A stretch of DNA of 64,000 nt, taken from an uncultured Eubacterium sp. (GTDB lineage: Bacteria > Bacillota > Clostridia > Lachnospirales > Lachnospiraceae). The notes beneath the pieces were generated by a model. The model made no database searches, had not been told where the DNA came from, and worked only from the letters and a program-made list of their open reading frames with translations. Position numbers and translations under genes: made by a program. Position 1 is the stretch's first letter; each line of letters begins with the position of its first letter. The stretch spans positions 1-64,000 of the forward strand of contig NZ_CALGRE010000023.1 in the NCBI RefSeq assembly GCF_937958975.1. The letters run 5' to 3'. This document shows positions 1-9,191 of this stretch, piece by piece.

Positions 1-41
1 AAATAAAGAAACACATTTGTGGACGATTGTCCACAAATGTG
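1..41 (-). terminator. Rho-independent terminator of the exported-protein gene
   Basis: A perfect 13-bp inverted repeat (12-24 with 29-41) encloses a 4-base loop. Read on the minus strand, it is followed by a T-rich tract in positions 11 to 1. It lies about 90 bases past the stop of the gene at 132-548, so it most likely ends that transcript. Confidence 0.75.
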
Positions 42-131
42 CTGTAAACTTTACCCCCACTCTTGACAAAGAGCCAAAAATTCAGTATCATTTGTAAATA
101 GTTTTTTCAATAATTTGTTTTTCACCCCAAC

Positions 132-548
132 CTAGTATGGAACTTCCTTTGAATAACATGCACCTGCTTCGGTAACTTTATCTCCCGAATACACTTTGAT
201 TACTACTCTCAGGCGATAATAGTAACCGGTTTTGATTTCTTTAATCTTATTCATTTCATAAGTTCCCTTACCCGAATGTTTTTGTGTCCACTGTGCATAC
301 TCTGAATATACTTGTCCGGACTTCGGGCGACGCTGTAATGTCATCTCAATCTCAGAAGTTTTGCTTGTCGTCATGGTATATTTTCCAAAACATGTAGCTG
401 TGCTGCCGCTTCTGGTTAGAAGAGATGATATACTATTCATATTGTCATAGCATGGCATAATACCATCGTCGCCGTCTGCACCATATACATTAAATGAAAA
501 CATTAAAGTAGAGATTAATAGCATACATAATAATTTTTTCATCTTCAT
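132..548 (-). CDS. Small exported protein, unknown function
   Basis: The product has 138 residues. It starts MKMKKLLCMLL and has a typical signal peptide ending near VYGA, so the mature part is probably secreted. I chose the start at 548 because AAGGAGTAATA lies just upstream, and an upstream extension would bury the signal peptide. The mature domain holds three cysteines and a beta-rich pattern (GKYTMTT, YYYRLRVVIKVY) that resembles small Lachnospiraceae secreted proteins of the DUF6147 type. That family call is a weak inference. The gene follows the sigma/anti-sigma pair on the same strand, and a motif in front of it resembles one in front of the sigma gene. It may therefore belong to that sigma factor's regulon. 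Confidence 0.7.
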   Translation of the reverse strand: MKMKKLLCMLLISTLMFSFNVYGADGDDGIMPCYDNMNSISSLLTRSGSTATCFGKYTMTTSKTSEIEMTLQRRPKSGQVYSEYAQWTQKHSGKGTYEMNKIKEIKTGYYYRLRVVIKVYSGDKVTEAGACYSKEVPY

Positions 549-609
549 AGTTATTACTCCTTTCAATATGCCCTCTATAAGTAATAACGAAGAAAATTGA
601 ATTTCGGAA

Positions 610-624
610 CACAAAAAATGAAAC
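610..624 (-). promoter_or_regulatory. Possible ECF sigma promoter element before the exported-protein gene
   Basis: Minus strand GTTTCATTTTTTGTG nearly matches GGTTCATTTTTGTG at 2071-2084, upstream of the sigma gene. A shared element before a sigma operon and a neighbouring gene fits autoregulation of an ECF sigma factor. The -10 part is not clear. Confidence 0.3.
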
Positions 625-662
625 TTTTTCTATTTTTTTGTATTATTATGTATTTTCATCAT

Positions 663-1442
663 CTATTCGATATTTTTATCTATATCAGCATTTTCCTTTT
701 TATTTACCTTCTTTACAGTTTTAGCTATTTTAACCAACTCTTTTTTATCTACTCCAGAAGAAGATACCCCTATAAAATATCCGTCCTGTCGCCAAATAAC
801 AGTAACTCTTTCTTTTTTTTCTACAACCATAGCCTGATACCCATTGATATCCACATAGGTTACCACTGCACGCTCCGTGTCCAGATTTATTGTCGCACTA
901 TCGCTTTGTTGTTCAAACTCTATTTCACGCTCATCATGCGCATTTCCATATTCAACCCTTAAATAAGAAGATGTTTTTGTCTCTTTTAACACCTGAAACT
1001 CTTTTGGTAACTCCGTAATCTGGTATTCTTTATCGAGAGAAACCCGATATCTATCATGAATTGTACTCTGTTCTTTCTTTCTAAATTCTTCGTCACTGAT
1101 ACTAATCTCTGTATGTGTCTTTTCTGTTTTCGTCAGAAAATTCAATACTACATTTTTTACCGCTGGAACAGATACTACGGATATATTAAATGCAACCAGC
1201 AATACTGCTGCGGCAACTGCTACTTTATATGGTATGGTTACTATCTTTTTTCTCTTTTTAAACTCCCTATTGCACAGTTTTCGGAACTTTATTATCTGCT
1301 TTTTTGTTGGAAGCGCTTCTCCTTCTTCCCTATTCAGAAGACTCATTTCCTCTAATAATGCATTTCCTGTGTTCTCCATATACCTGCCGATTGCCAGTTT
1401 TAAAAGCTCCTTCGAAATCTGTTCGTTTTCCTTATTTTTCAT
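663..1442 (-). CDS. Anti-sigma factor-like membrane protein (DUF4367-type)
   Basis: The product has 259 residues. An N-terminal cytoplasmic stretch of about 75 residues, rich in Lys and Glu, is followed by one membrane segment (VAVAAAVLLVAFNISVVSV) and an extracytoplasmic domain. The outer domain has the repeated beta-strand pattern seen in DUF4367 proteins. The start at 1442 overlaps the sigma gene's stop by 11 bases and follows GGAG at good spacing; two ATGs lie 9 and 15 bases further up. Tight overlap with a sigma factor plus this topology argues for a sigma-sequestering protein that senses an envelope signal. The signal is unknown. Confidence 0.75.
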   Translation of the reverse strand: MKNKENEQISKELLKLAIGRYMENTGNALLEEMSLLNREEGEALPTKKQIIKFRKLCNREFKKRKKIVTIPYKVAVAAAVLLVAFNISVVSVPAVKNVVLNFLTKTEKTHTEISISDEEFRKKEQSTIHDRYRVSLDKEYQITELPKEFQVLKETKTSSYLRVEYGNAHDEREIEFEQQSDSATINLDTERAVVTYVDINGYQAMVVEKKERVTVIWRQDGYFIGVSSSGVDKKELVKIAKTVKKVNKKENADIDKNIE

Positions 1443-2004
1443 AGTTTTCATCTCCATTAATAATTTTTAAAAGTTTGATATAAGCTCTTTTAACATACAC
1501 ATGGACATACTCTTCCTTAATACCTAAAGATTTTTCAATCTCTTTATTGGAATTTCCAAAATAATATTTTTCTACTAACAGCATCGCCTCTCTTTCATTT
1601 AACTTCTCCAATGCTTTAGCAATTATCTCAATACTTTCGTTATTGATAAAAATCTCCTCAGGTGACTTTACGACGTTTTCGCGTAAAAGGTTGTCCTCCA
1701 TAAGTTCTTCGAAGTCTTCCTTGGTTATTTCAGGCCCCGCTTTTTGTTTCCTGATATAATCAATTGAAACACTCCTTATAGTACCAACGAAGTAACATAG
1801 CATTTCGGAACAGTTTAATGTAGAAATTTTTTCAAAATTATTAATTATTTTGATAAAAGCTTCATTTACCATGTCATTTGCGACATCCAAATCCTGCACA
1901 ATATCATATGCCTTTTTTCGCATAATTTTATAATATTTTCTATACCATTGTTCAACTAACCTTCTCTGGTCGTCATCTTCTATCGCTAAAATTGCTGCAA
2001 TCAT
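1432..2004 (-). CDS. RNA polymerase sigma factor, ECF/sigma-70 family
   Basis: The product has 190 residues. Region 2 runs over about residues 18-90 (YRKYYKIMRKKAYDIV, then ANDMVNEAFIKI and FVGTIRSVSIDYIRK). Region 4 runs over about 128-182 (LEKLNEREAMLLVEKYYF, then a helix-turn-helix around NKEIEKSLGIKEEYVHVYVKRA). The ribosome site AGAGGAAAG lies before the ATG. The downstream overlapping gene encodes the likely anti-sigma factor. The target genes are unknown apart from a possible shared promoter motif at 610-624 and 2071-2084. Confidence 0.88.
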   Translation of the reverse strand: MIAAILAIEDDDQRRLVEQWYRKYYKIMRKKAYDIVQDLDVANDMVNEAFIKIINNFEKISTLNCSEMLCYFVGTIRSVSIDYIRKQKAGPEITKEDFEELMEDNLLRENVVKSPEEIFINNESIEIIAKALEKLNEREAMLLVEKYYFGNSNKEIEKSLGIKEEYVHVYVKRAYIKLLKIINGDENYEK

Positions 2005-2070
2005 ATCTTTCCTCTTATGTTAAATTCTTTCTCTATATTTTTCGACATATTTTTATATAGATTAATATAT

Positions 2071-2084
2071 CACAAAAATGAACC
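2071..2084 (-). promoter_or_regulatory. Possible autoregulatory promoter element of the sigma operon
   Basis: Minus strand GGTTCATTTTTGTG lies about 67 bases upstream of the sigma start and matches the element at 610-624. The call is inferred from similarity alone. Confidence 0.3.
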
Positions 2085-2140
2085 TACCAATACATAAAAC
2101 CTCAAATAAAATATTTTTATCCGGTAATTAAGGTCATATT

Positions 2141-3130
2141 TTATCTATATTGTCGAATTAACCTGTCAATTTCCCCATTTATTCTATCTACAACTGTTTT
2201 GGGTTCTAAAATCTTTACATCTTCACCCAACCCTATTATCCATGCTAAAAACTGCAAACTTACCGCTACCTTGACATTTACTGTAAAATGACTGTCATCC
2301 TTTGGAATTAGCATAACATCTTTCCCAAACCGGTCAATAACAACTCCCGCAAGAGAATTTGCGCACTCCAGTTTTACAGTCTGTTCCTGTGCATAAAACA
2401 TACCAAACATCTTCTTTGCATAAACTGCCATATCAAACGTCTGAAACAAAGATTTTCCTTCTCTCTTTTCATCTGTCACTGTAATGTTTAACATCTTGTC
2501 CACACGAAAATGCTTAATCATTTGCTCCACACTGTCGTACGCCACCAAATAATAATTTTCATCATTCCACGATAATGCCCAGGGACTGACCTCGTACAAT
2601 GCTCCATCCCTTTTCAACTCCATTTCTTTTTTTATATTCCATTGAAAGTATTGAAATGTAATTTTGGAGTTTTTCGCAATCGCATTATGTATATTATCCA
2701 CATTATAATAAATGCTCTCGTTCATTGTCTTAATCCGCTCTGCTACATAAACCTGACGATGTAACTGAGATGCCTCATATTTGCTCGCCAATCCCTCAAT
2801 TTTTTTTATCAGCCTATTTGATTTTTTTGCGGTAAGAAACTTTGCAGACTGAACGGAATCCACAAGCAGTTTTAACTCCGCCAATTCAAACTGCCTGTTC
2901 CCTATACGATAATAATATGTCCTATCATATTGTTCCCCTATGATATCTAAACCGTACTGTCTGAGACATTCCATATCATTATATATACTTTTTCTCTCAG
3001 CAGTTATTCCATAAGCTTCTAATTCTGCTATAATTTCAGGCATTGTAATGCTGTGGGATTCGTCCGTCTTTTCCAACAATACTTTCATTAAATATAAAAT
3101 TTTCAACTTTTGATTGGGTAACTTTGCCAT
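2141..3130 (-). CDS. WYL-domain transcriptional regulator
   Basis: The product has 329 residues. A winged helix-turn-helix of the DeoR/HTH_11 type spans residues 1-65 (LKILYLMKVLLEK, then RKSIYNDMECLRQYG). A central WYL domain includes SPWALSWNDENYYLVAYD, and a C-terminal extension follows. WYL regulators bind a small ligand or nucleic acid through the middle domain and control transcription. The ribosome site GGGAGATAAT lies before the ATG. The gene lies 25 bases after the aldo/keto reductase gene on the same strand, so the two are probably co-transcribed. The ligand cannot be told from the sequence. Confidence 0.88.
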   Translation of the reverse strand: MAKLPNQKLKILYLMKVLLEKTDESHSITMPEIIAELEAYGITAERKSIYNDMECLRQYGLDIIGEQYDRTYYYRIGNRQFELAELKLLVDSVQSAKFLTAKKSNRLIKKIEGLASKYEASQLHRQVYVAERIKTMNESIYYNVDNIHNAIAKNSKITFQYFQWNIKKEMELKRDGALYEVSPWALSWNDENYYLVAYDSVEQMIKHFRVDKMLNITVTDEKREGKSLFQTFDMAVYAKKMFGMFYAQEQTVKLECANSLAGVVIDRFGKDVMLIPKDDSHFTVNVKVAVSLQFLAWIIGLGEDVKILEPKTVVDRINGEIDRLIRQYR

Positions 3131-3155
3131 ATTATCTCCCGTAATCTACTGTTAT

Positions 3156-4280
3156 TTACTTTCCAAAATGTTTTGCCACTTCTTTTAAATCATCTATTAT
3201 TGGCAAATGCTGCGGACATACTTTCTCACATTTTCCACACGCAATACAATCACCCGCCTTGCCAAATATACCTGTTAATCTGTCATAATACTCGCCCTGT
3301 GGTGTCCACCCTTTTTCTTTAATCTCCTGCATATCTGCATTAAATAAAGAAAAATATTTAGGAATTGCTATTTTCTTTGGACAACCTTCTGTACAATAAG
3401 AACACCCTGTACACGGTATTGCAATATTCGCATTCAATATCTCTACAGCTTCCCACACAATCTTTTGTTCTTCTGCTGTCAATGGCTTAAAATCCATCAT
3501 ATATCCTGTATTATCTAATAACTGCTCCATATTACTCATTCCGCTTAGAACCATCATTACGCCATCAAGACCTGCTGCAAATCTTATTGCCCAGGATGGT
3601 ATGGATGCGTTTTCATTATAGGATTTAAAATGTTCTTCCACTGCCTCAGGCACCTTTGCCAGTGTACCACCCTTGACAGGTTCCATCACAATGACCGGTT
3701 TCTTATGCTTCCTCGCAACCTCATAACATTTGCGGGACTGTACTCCCTCACTCTCCCAATCCAGATAATTAATCTGTAACTGAACAAATTCCATTTCCGG
3801 ATGCTCTGTCAAAACCTTATCCAGAAGTTCCGCATTATCGTGATAAGAAAATCCTATATGTTTCACAAATCCCTTTTCTTTCTTATCCATCAGCCATCCA
3901 AAGCAGTCTAAATCACTGTAAACTTTATAATGGTCCAAACCAACATCGTGCAATAAATAATAGTCAAAATATTCGACTCCCGTCTTTCTTAACTGCTCAT
4001 TAAATATTTTATCCCTATCATCTTTATTCTGTATAAAGCCGGCGTGTAATTTATCCGCCAGTGTAAAACTATCTCTTGGATGTCTTTTTACCAATGCCTC
4101 TTTCGCAGCCTCCTCGCTTTTAAAGGCACAATACATCCATGCCGTATCAAAATATGTAAAGCCCCTTTCCAGGAAAGTATCTACCATTTTGGATGTCAAC
4201 TCAATATCAATATTTCCATCATCATTCTGATTTTTTAATGGTAATCTCATTAATCCAAATCCAAGTTTCTTTTCGCTCAT
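3156..4280 (-). CDS. Aldo/keto reductase with C-terminal 4Fe-4S domain
   Basis: The product has 374 residues. An aldo/keto reductase TIM barrel occupies about residues 1-280 (GFGLMRLP at the start, FDTAWMY with the catalytic Asp and Tyr, and the YYLLHD strand). A ferredoxin-like tail follows with two cysteine clusters: CTGCSYCTEGCP, and CIACGKCEKVCP. This is the standard layout of the anaerobe-type Fe-S aldo/keto reductases, which are cytoplasmic oxidoreductases of mostly unknown substrate. The start at 4280 has GGAGG in front; an ATG 36 bases upstream lacks one. It sits first in a likely two-gene unit with the WYL regulator. Confidence 0.9.
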   Translation of the reverse strand: MSEKKLGFGLMRLPLKNQNDDGNIDIELTSKMVDTFLERGFTYFDTAWMYCAFKSEEAAKEALVKRHPRDSFTLADKLHAGFIQNKDDRDKIFNEQLRKTGVEYFDYYLLHDVGLDHYKVYSDLDCFGWLMDKKEKGFVKHIGFSYHDNAELLDKVLTEHPEMEFVQLQINYLDWESEGVQSRKCYEVARKHKKPVIVMEPVKGGTLAKVPEAVEEHFKSYNENASIPSWAIRFAAGLDGVMMVLSGMSNMEQLLDNTGYMMDFKPLTAEEQKIVWEAVEILNANIAIPCTGCSYCTEGCPKKIAIPKYFSLFNADMQEIKEKGWTPQGEYYDRLTGIFGKAGDCIACGKCEKVCPQHLPIIDDLKEVAKHFGK

Positions 4281-4460
4281 ATATTTTCCTCCAATTATTA
4301 ACTTTTCTATAACCATTATATTATATACTTTTTATATACACAATTACATATTTTTATATTTCATCATCTGTCTGTTTCTATGCCAATCAATATATTTCCT
4401 TGCCTTAATTTATTATTTCCGTTAGAATATTATTACTAATAATAATTGGGAGGAGATTCA

Positions 4461-5861
4461 ATGAACGCTCAAAATAAAAGGGGAAATTTTACGGGTACGT
4501 TAGGCTTTGTTATGGCTGCGGCCGGCAGCGCTGTAGGATTAGGAAACACTTGGAGATTTCCATATCTCGCAGCCAAAGATAATGGAGGAGTTTTTATATT
4601 TTTCTACATTATTCTGGCTCTGACATTTGGTTTTGCATTACTTACTACAGAAATTGCAATCGGAAGAAAGACTGCTCAGAGTCCGTTGACAGCTTATGAA
4701 AAAATTCATCCTAAATGGAAGGGAATTGGAGTAATCGCTTGTTTAGTACCAATTATCATCTTACCATACTATTGTTCTATCGGAGGATGGGTAATGAAAT
4801 ACTTCTTTTCCTTTATCACAGGCTCCGGAGAATCATCTGCGGCAGATGGATACTTTACCAACTATATTACATCAATAAACGGACCCATCATATGGATGCT
4901 CGTATTCCTTGCTTTGACCGCTTTAGTTGTTTTCAGTGGTGTTGAAAAGGGGATTGAAAAATACAGCAAAATTCTCATGCCTATTCTATTAGTCCTTATT
5001 ATCGGAATTTCCGTTTATTCTTTAACACTTCGTCATGTAGATGCTGACGGTGTCACAAGAACAGGGCTTCAGGGATTAAAAATTTATCTTGTTCCTGATT
5101 TCTCAGGAATGACGGTAAAAGACTTTTTTGTTGTTATAACAGACGCCTTAGGACAATTGTTTTTCTCTATCAGTGTTTCTATGGGAATTATGGTTGCATA
5201 TGGTTCTTATGTAAAGAAAGATGTTAATCTGATGAAATCTATCAACCAGATTGAAATTTTTGATACCGTTGTAGCATTGCTCGCAGGTCTTATGATTGTC
5301 CCTGCAGTATTTACCTTTATGGGACAGGATGGAATGTCAAAAGGACCGGGACTTATGTTTATTTCACTTCCAAAAGTATTCAAATCCATGGGTTCTATTG
5401 GTACAATAATCGGCATTTTATTTTTCCTGATGGTTATTTTTGCGGCGATAACTTCTGCCGTATCTGTCATGGAAGCTATTGTTTCAAGTATAATGGATAA
5501 ATTCAAACTCTCCAGAAAAAAGAGTTCCCTGCTGGTTACGCTCTATGCAGTTATTGGTGGGCTCATTGTCTGTCTTGGATATAATTTATTCTATTTTGAG
5601 TTGAAACTTCCAAACGGTACCGTGGGACAAATTTTAGACGTTATGGACTATATCAGTAATAACTGCCTTATGCCATTAGTTGCCCTGCTTACATGCATTT
5701 TAATCGGATGGGTTGTAAAGCCTAAAACAATTATCGATGAAGTTTGCCATGGTGGATATAAATTTAGAAGAAAGAATCTATATATTATAATGATTAAATT
5801 TATAGCACCTGTTTTATTACTTATATTATTATTGCAGTCTATAGGAATAAAAATTATATAG
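4461..5861 (+). CDS. Sodium-dependent amino-acid transporter (NSS/SLC6 family)
   Basis: The product has 466 residues and about eleven membrane helices. The N-terminal region carries the family signature: GFVMAAAGSAVGLGNTWRFP, with the unwound TM1 that binds sodium and substrate. Members such as LeuT and TnaT import hydrophobic or aromatic amino acids with sodium. GGGAGGAG lies before the ATG at 4461; an upstream GTG-like extension is less well placed. It is monocistronic on the plus strand, diverges from the aldo/keto reductase gene, and ends at a bidirectional terminator. The substrate is unknown. Confidence 0.92.
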   Translation: MNAQNKRGNFTGTLGFVMAAAGSAVGLGNTWRFPYLAAKDNGGVFIFFYIILALTFGFALLTTEIAIGRKTAQSPLTAYEKIHPKWKGIGVIACLVPIIILPYYCSIGGWVMKYFFSFITGSGESSAADGYFTNYITSINGPIIWMLVFLALTALVVFSGVEKGIEKYSKILMPILLVLIIGISVYSLTLRHVDADGVTRTGLQGLKIYLVPDFSGMTVKDFFVVITDALGQLFFSISVSMGIMVAYGSYVKKDVNLMKSINQIEIFDTVVALLAGLMIVPAVFTFMGQDGMSKGPGLMFISLPKVFKSMGSIGTIIGILFFLMVIFAAITSAVSVMEAIVSSIMDKFKLSRKKSSLLVTLYAVIGGLIVCLGYNLFYFELKLPNGTVGQILDVMDYISNNCLMPLVALLTCILIGWVVKPKTIIDEVCHGGYKFRRKNLYIIMIKFIAPVLLLILLLQSIGIKII

Positions 5862-5914
5862 TTTCCTTAAGAATGTACTTAAATATTGCAATATCTAAAG
5901 GGGCATCCACATCA

Positions 5915-5950
5915 AAAAACTCCGGCAGCATATCAGTTGCCGGAGTTTTT
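5915..5950. terminator. Bidirectional terminator between convergent transporter genes
   Basis: A 13-bp perfect stem (5915-5927 with 5938-5950) ends in A and T runs on its two sides. It serves both the NSS transporter from the left and the NhaC antiporter from the right. Confidence 0.9.
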
Positions 5951-5974
5951 CTAATACTTTATTTTTTAATAATC

Positions 5975-7627
5975 CTACTTTATTTTGCCTTGTGTTATGA
6001 CTTTTATAAGTACAACTACCAACACCATCATTACAATTGATATCGGCAATACTAACAATGTAATCCAAGTTAATTTAATAAAGCTTAACAGTCCCACAAG
6101 AATATATGAGAAAAATGATACTACTGCCACCAAAATTGCATAAGGAAGCTGTGTAGAAACATGATTTACATGGTCACACTCTGCTCCTGCTGATGCCATA
6201 ATTGTAGTATCAGAAATCGGCGAACAATGGTCACCACAGACAGCTCCCGCCATACATGCTGAAATTGATACAATCATTAATTGATAATCCGTATTCTGGA
6301 ATGCTGCCACAACAATAGGAATTAATATGCCAAAGGTTCCCCACGACGTACCTGTGGCAAATGCTAAAAAGCACGCAACCAGGAAGATAATTGCCGGCAG
6401 GAAGTTCATAAAGTCACCTGCTGCTGCCTGCATCGATTCAGCTACAAACTCTTTTGCGCCCAATGAATCTGTCATCGCTTTCAATGTCCATGCCATCGTT
6501 AAAATTAAGATTGCCGGAACCATAGCCCTAAATCCTTCTACCAGACAATCCATACATTGCTTAAACGGCAAAACTCTTCTACAGACATAGAGTAAAATAG
6601 TAATAACCAATCCAAAGAAACTTCCCAGTGCCAAACCAACCGAAGCATCACTATTGGAAAATGCTTCTACAAATCCAACACCTTTAAAAAACTTACCTGT
6701 ATATAACATTCCGATGACACAACAGATAACGAGAGATACAATCGGAATTAAAAGGTCCTTAACTTTTCCCTTCTTTTCTACAGAATCATCTTCTTCCTGT
6801 CTGTATTTTACTCTCTCTCCCATTGAGAACAAATCCCCTTTTTCAGCATTCTTTTCATGCTTCGCCATCGGACCATATTCTACTTTTAAAATTGCCATTG
6901 TAACCATCATAACAATTGTAAGAATGGCATAAAAATTATAAGGAATTGCTCTAACAAACAATGCCAATCCATCTTCCCCCTCTACAAAACCGCTCACTGC
7001 TGCCGCCCAAGAGGATATCGGTGCAATAATACAAACCGGTGCTGCTGTTGCATCAATTAAATATGCCAGCTTTGCACGGGAAATATTGTGCTTGTCCGTA
7101 ACCGGTCTCATAACACTTCCAACCGTAAGACAATTAAAATAATCATCAATAAAAATCAAAACACCCAGCAGGATAGTTGCAAGCTGTGCCCCTACTCTCG
7201 ACTTAATATGCTCACTCGCCCACTTTCCGAAAGCTGCTGAGCCTCCTGCTTTGTTCATTAATGCAACAATCGCTCCAAGAATAACTAGAAATATTAAAAT
7301 TCCTACGTTAGAGGGATTTGATAATACCCCTACAAAGCCATCCTCAAACGTATGCATCATAATTTTCTCTACATTCGTTTGTCCATAAAGCACTGCACCG
7401 ACCAATATTCCGACAAATAACGAACTGTAGACTTCCTTAGTAACTAACGCCAGCCCAATTGCTACGACCGGTGGAATCAATGCCCAAATGGAAGCATACA
7501 GTGCCGGAACATATCCCGTCTCGTCTGCTCCAAAAACTACTGTGGCACACACCACCACCAATAGTACCGACAGCGATACTATTGCTGAGAATTTCATCTT
7601 TCCCCATTTCTTCTGTAATTTGTTCAT
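5975..7627 (-). CDS. NhaC-family Na+/H+ antiporter
   Basis: The product has 550 residues and about a dozen membrane helices. It matches the NhaC family in the FIDDYFNCLTVGSVMRPVTD stretch and in GDHCSPISDTTIMASAGA, both hallmark segments. Some family members exchange sodium for protons and others swap organic acids such as malate and lactate; the sequence does not decide this. GAAGGAG lies before the ATG. The gene is single and ends with TAG before the terminator shared with the facing transporter gene. Confidence 0.9.
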   Translation of the reverse strand: MNKLQKKWGKMKFSAIVSLSVLLVVVCATVVFGADETGYVPALYASIWALIPPVVAIGLALVTKEVYSSLFVGILVGAVLYGQTNVEKIMMHTFEDGFVGVLSNPSNVGILIFLVILGAIVALMNKAGGSAAFGKWASEHIKSRVGAQLATILLGVLIFIDDYFNCLTVGSVMRPVTDKHNISRAKLAYLIDATAAPVCIIAPISSWAAAVSGFVEGEDGLALFVRAIPYNFYAILTIVMMVTMAILKVEYGPMAKHEKNAEKGDLFSMGERVKYRQEEDDSVEKKGKVKDLLIPIVSLVICCVIGMLYTGKFFKGVGFVEAFSNSDASVGLALGSFFGLVITILLYVCRRVLPFKQCMDCLVEGFRAMVPAILILTMAWTLKAMTDSLGAKEFVAESMQAAAGDFMNFLPAIIFLVACFLAFATGTSWGTFGILIPIVVAAFQNTDYQLMIVSISACMAGAVCGDHCSPISDTTIMASAGAECDHVNHVSTQLPYAILVAVVSFFSYILVGLLSFIKLTWITLLVLPISIVMMVLVVVLIKVITQGKIK

Positions 7628-7763
7628 AATCTTTCTCCTTCTGTTCTTTGAACATATTTGTAATTTTTATTGTAAAGGAGAAATTACAATTAATCAATTA
7701 TTATATTAAAAAGGGGAACATTTTTATTAAAATGATACCTTTTGAAACTTTTCCGAGCCTTTA

Positions 7764-8168
7764 TTACAATTCAAATCCCATAGGTAAAAGTTCTTTCAAT
7801 GTAAATATTTTATATTCATCCTGCCTTGCCAGAATGACCTGAAATATATCAGGATTACAAAACTCCATCATAACCTGTCTGCACACACCGCATGGCGGTG
7901 TATAATTTGTTATCTGTCCATTCTGACCCCCAACAATACAGATTGCCCGGAACTCTCTTTCACCCTCACTGACTGCTTTAAAAAAGGCAGTACGTTCTGC
8001 ACAATTCGTTGGAGTATATGCTGAATTTTCAATATTACATCCTGTATATAACTATCCATTTTTCGTAAGAAGCACTGCACCTACTTTAAAATGAGAATAA
8101 GGTGCGTATGAAAACTGTAATTGTTGCGTTGCAATTTGCACCATTTCTTCAATTTTCTTTTTATCCAT
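7764..8168 (-). pseudogene. cdd: Cytidine deaminase with an in-frame amber codon
   Basis: The full frame is 135 codons from a good ribosome site (GGGAG) and ATG at 8168 to TAA at 7764. It reads as a standard homotetrameric cytidine deaminase: SYAPYSHFKVGAVL, then GCNIENSAY, CAERTAFF and PCGVCRQ, which contain the zinc ligands and catalytic Glu. Codon 39 is TAG (8052-8054) in the sequence KNG-stop-LYTGCNIEN, where relatives have Lys or a similar residue. No usable restart lies before the zinc motifs. The lesion is a single base change, so it is either a recent inactivation or a sequencing error. Working enzyme would salvage cytidine and deoxycytidine to uridine and deoxyuridine. Confidence 0.85.
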
Positions 8169-8197
8169 ATTTTACTCCCAATGATTCATCTGCCTGA

Positions 8198-8818
8198 TTA
8201 TAAAATGCGCTTTACTTTCATTTTCTGCATTATTCCTATTATTTGTCCCGATAGTACGACTGTCAACAATGAATAAATTAATCTCTGTACCGGTATATAA
8301 CTTAAAGACAACATAAGAACTATCAAATCACTAACTAAATAAACCCATTGAATCTCTTTTTTTGTTATCTTGGCAAGACTCATTGCCAATGCATCATCAC
8401 CACCGGGAGCTCCACCCGCTCTGACACATAATCCCACGCCAACTCCGACAAACATAGCTCCAACAACTGCGGCTAATAATGGATAATCAACCAAATTCGG
8501 CCACAACGGGTCAAATTGTTCAATGATAGCATAGAAAATAGAAAAAGCACTGCCGGAAATTATAGAATAAGCAATAAACTTTTTTCCTAAAACTTTCATT
8601 CCCAATATATAGCATATGAAATTTAATATGAACCCTGACACTGCCGGTGAAATACGAAACCAATGATGAAGTAATAACGTCAGTCCCAACACACCACCTT
8701 CCGTAACACCGGAGAATGAATGCACATGATATAAGCCAAATGCCAAAATTGCACTTCCGCTTAATAGATTAACATACTTCAGGATTGTTCTTGTACCACA
8801 CAAACGTTTCCATTCCAT
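8198..8818 (-). CDS. YitT/YczE-like membrane protein
   Basis: The product has 206 residues with about five membrane helices. It resembles the YitT_membrane (YczE/YyaS/YitT) family, especially in GLCVRAGGAPGGDDALAMSLAK, near the GG(x)DG-type motif of that family. No biochemical function is established for the family. It starts one base before the ArsC/Spx-like gene's stop region and is probably translated with it. Confidence 0.8.
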   Translation of the reverse strand: MEWKRLCGTRTILKYVNLLSGSAILAFGLYHVHSFSGVTEGGVLGLTLLLHHWFRISPAVSGFILNFICYILGMKVLGKKFIAYSIISGSAFSIFYAIIEQFDPLWPNLVDYPLLAAVVGAMFVGVGVGLCVRAGGAPGGDDALAMSLAKITKKEIQWVYLVSDLIVLMLSLSYIPVQRLIYSLLTVVLSGQIIGIMQKMKVKRIL

Positions 8819-8819
8819 T

Positions 8820-9173
8820 TTATGCCTTTCCGACTACTTCCCATTCTGCTTCCTTAAATCCAACACATACTGTTGTCTCTGTAACCAAAACCGGTCTCTT
8901 TACCAGCATACCGTCTGTCGCTAACAATTGATACTGCTCTTCTTCGCTCATTTCCGGCAGCTTATCTTTCAATCCCATTTCCCTGTACAGCATTCCACTG
9001 GTATTAAAAAATCTCTTTAATGGCAAACCGCTTTTCGTATGCCACTCTTTCAATTCTTCCACTGTGGGATTATCTTCTTTTATATTTCTATCTTCATACT
9101 TCATATTGTTTTCATCAAGAAATTTCTTTGCTCTCTTGCATGTACTGCACTTTGGATATTCTAAAAATAACAT
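8820..9173 (-). CDS. ArsC/Spx-family thioredoxin-fold protein
   Basis: The product has 117 residues. An N-terminal CxxC motif (YPKCSTCKRAKKFL) and the pattern KRPVLV near residue 93 identify the arsenate reductase/Spx/YffB family. Members are cytoplasmic thiol proteins: true arsenate reductases, or redox regulators that bind RNA polymerase. The absence of arsenic genes nearby makes a general redox or reductase-like role more likely than detoxification. It lies between prfC and the YitT-like gene with gaps of 18 and 1 bases, so the three look like one transcription unit. Confidence 0.87.
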   Translation of the reverse strand: MLFLEYPKCSTCKRAKKFLDENNMKYEDRNIKEDNPTVEELKEWHTKSGLPLKRFFNTSGMLYREMGLKDKLPEMSEEEQYQLLATDGMLVKRPVLVTETTVCVGFKEAEWEVVGKA

Positions 9174-9191
9174 TTCGTTCTCCTTTATCTG

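Noticed and set aside
597..962. 121-codon plus-strand frame
   Set aside because: It is antisense to the anti-sigma gene, has no ribosome site, and reads as Phe/Tyr-rich low-complexity sequence.
8820..9173. True arsenate reductase
   Set aside because: The family match is good, but no ars genes are nearby and Spx/YffB relatives share the same motif. I kept a general family name.
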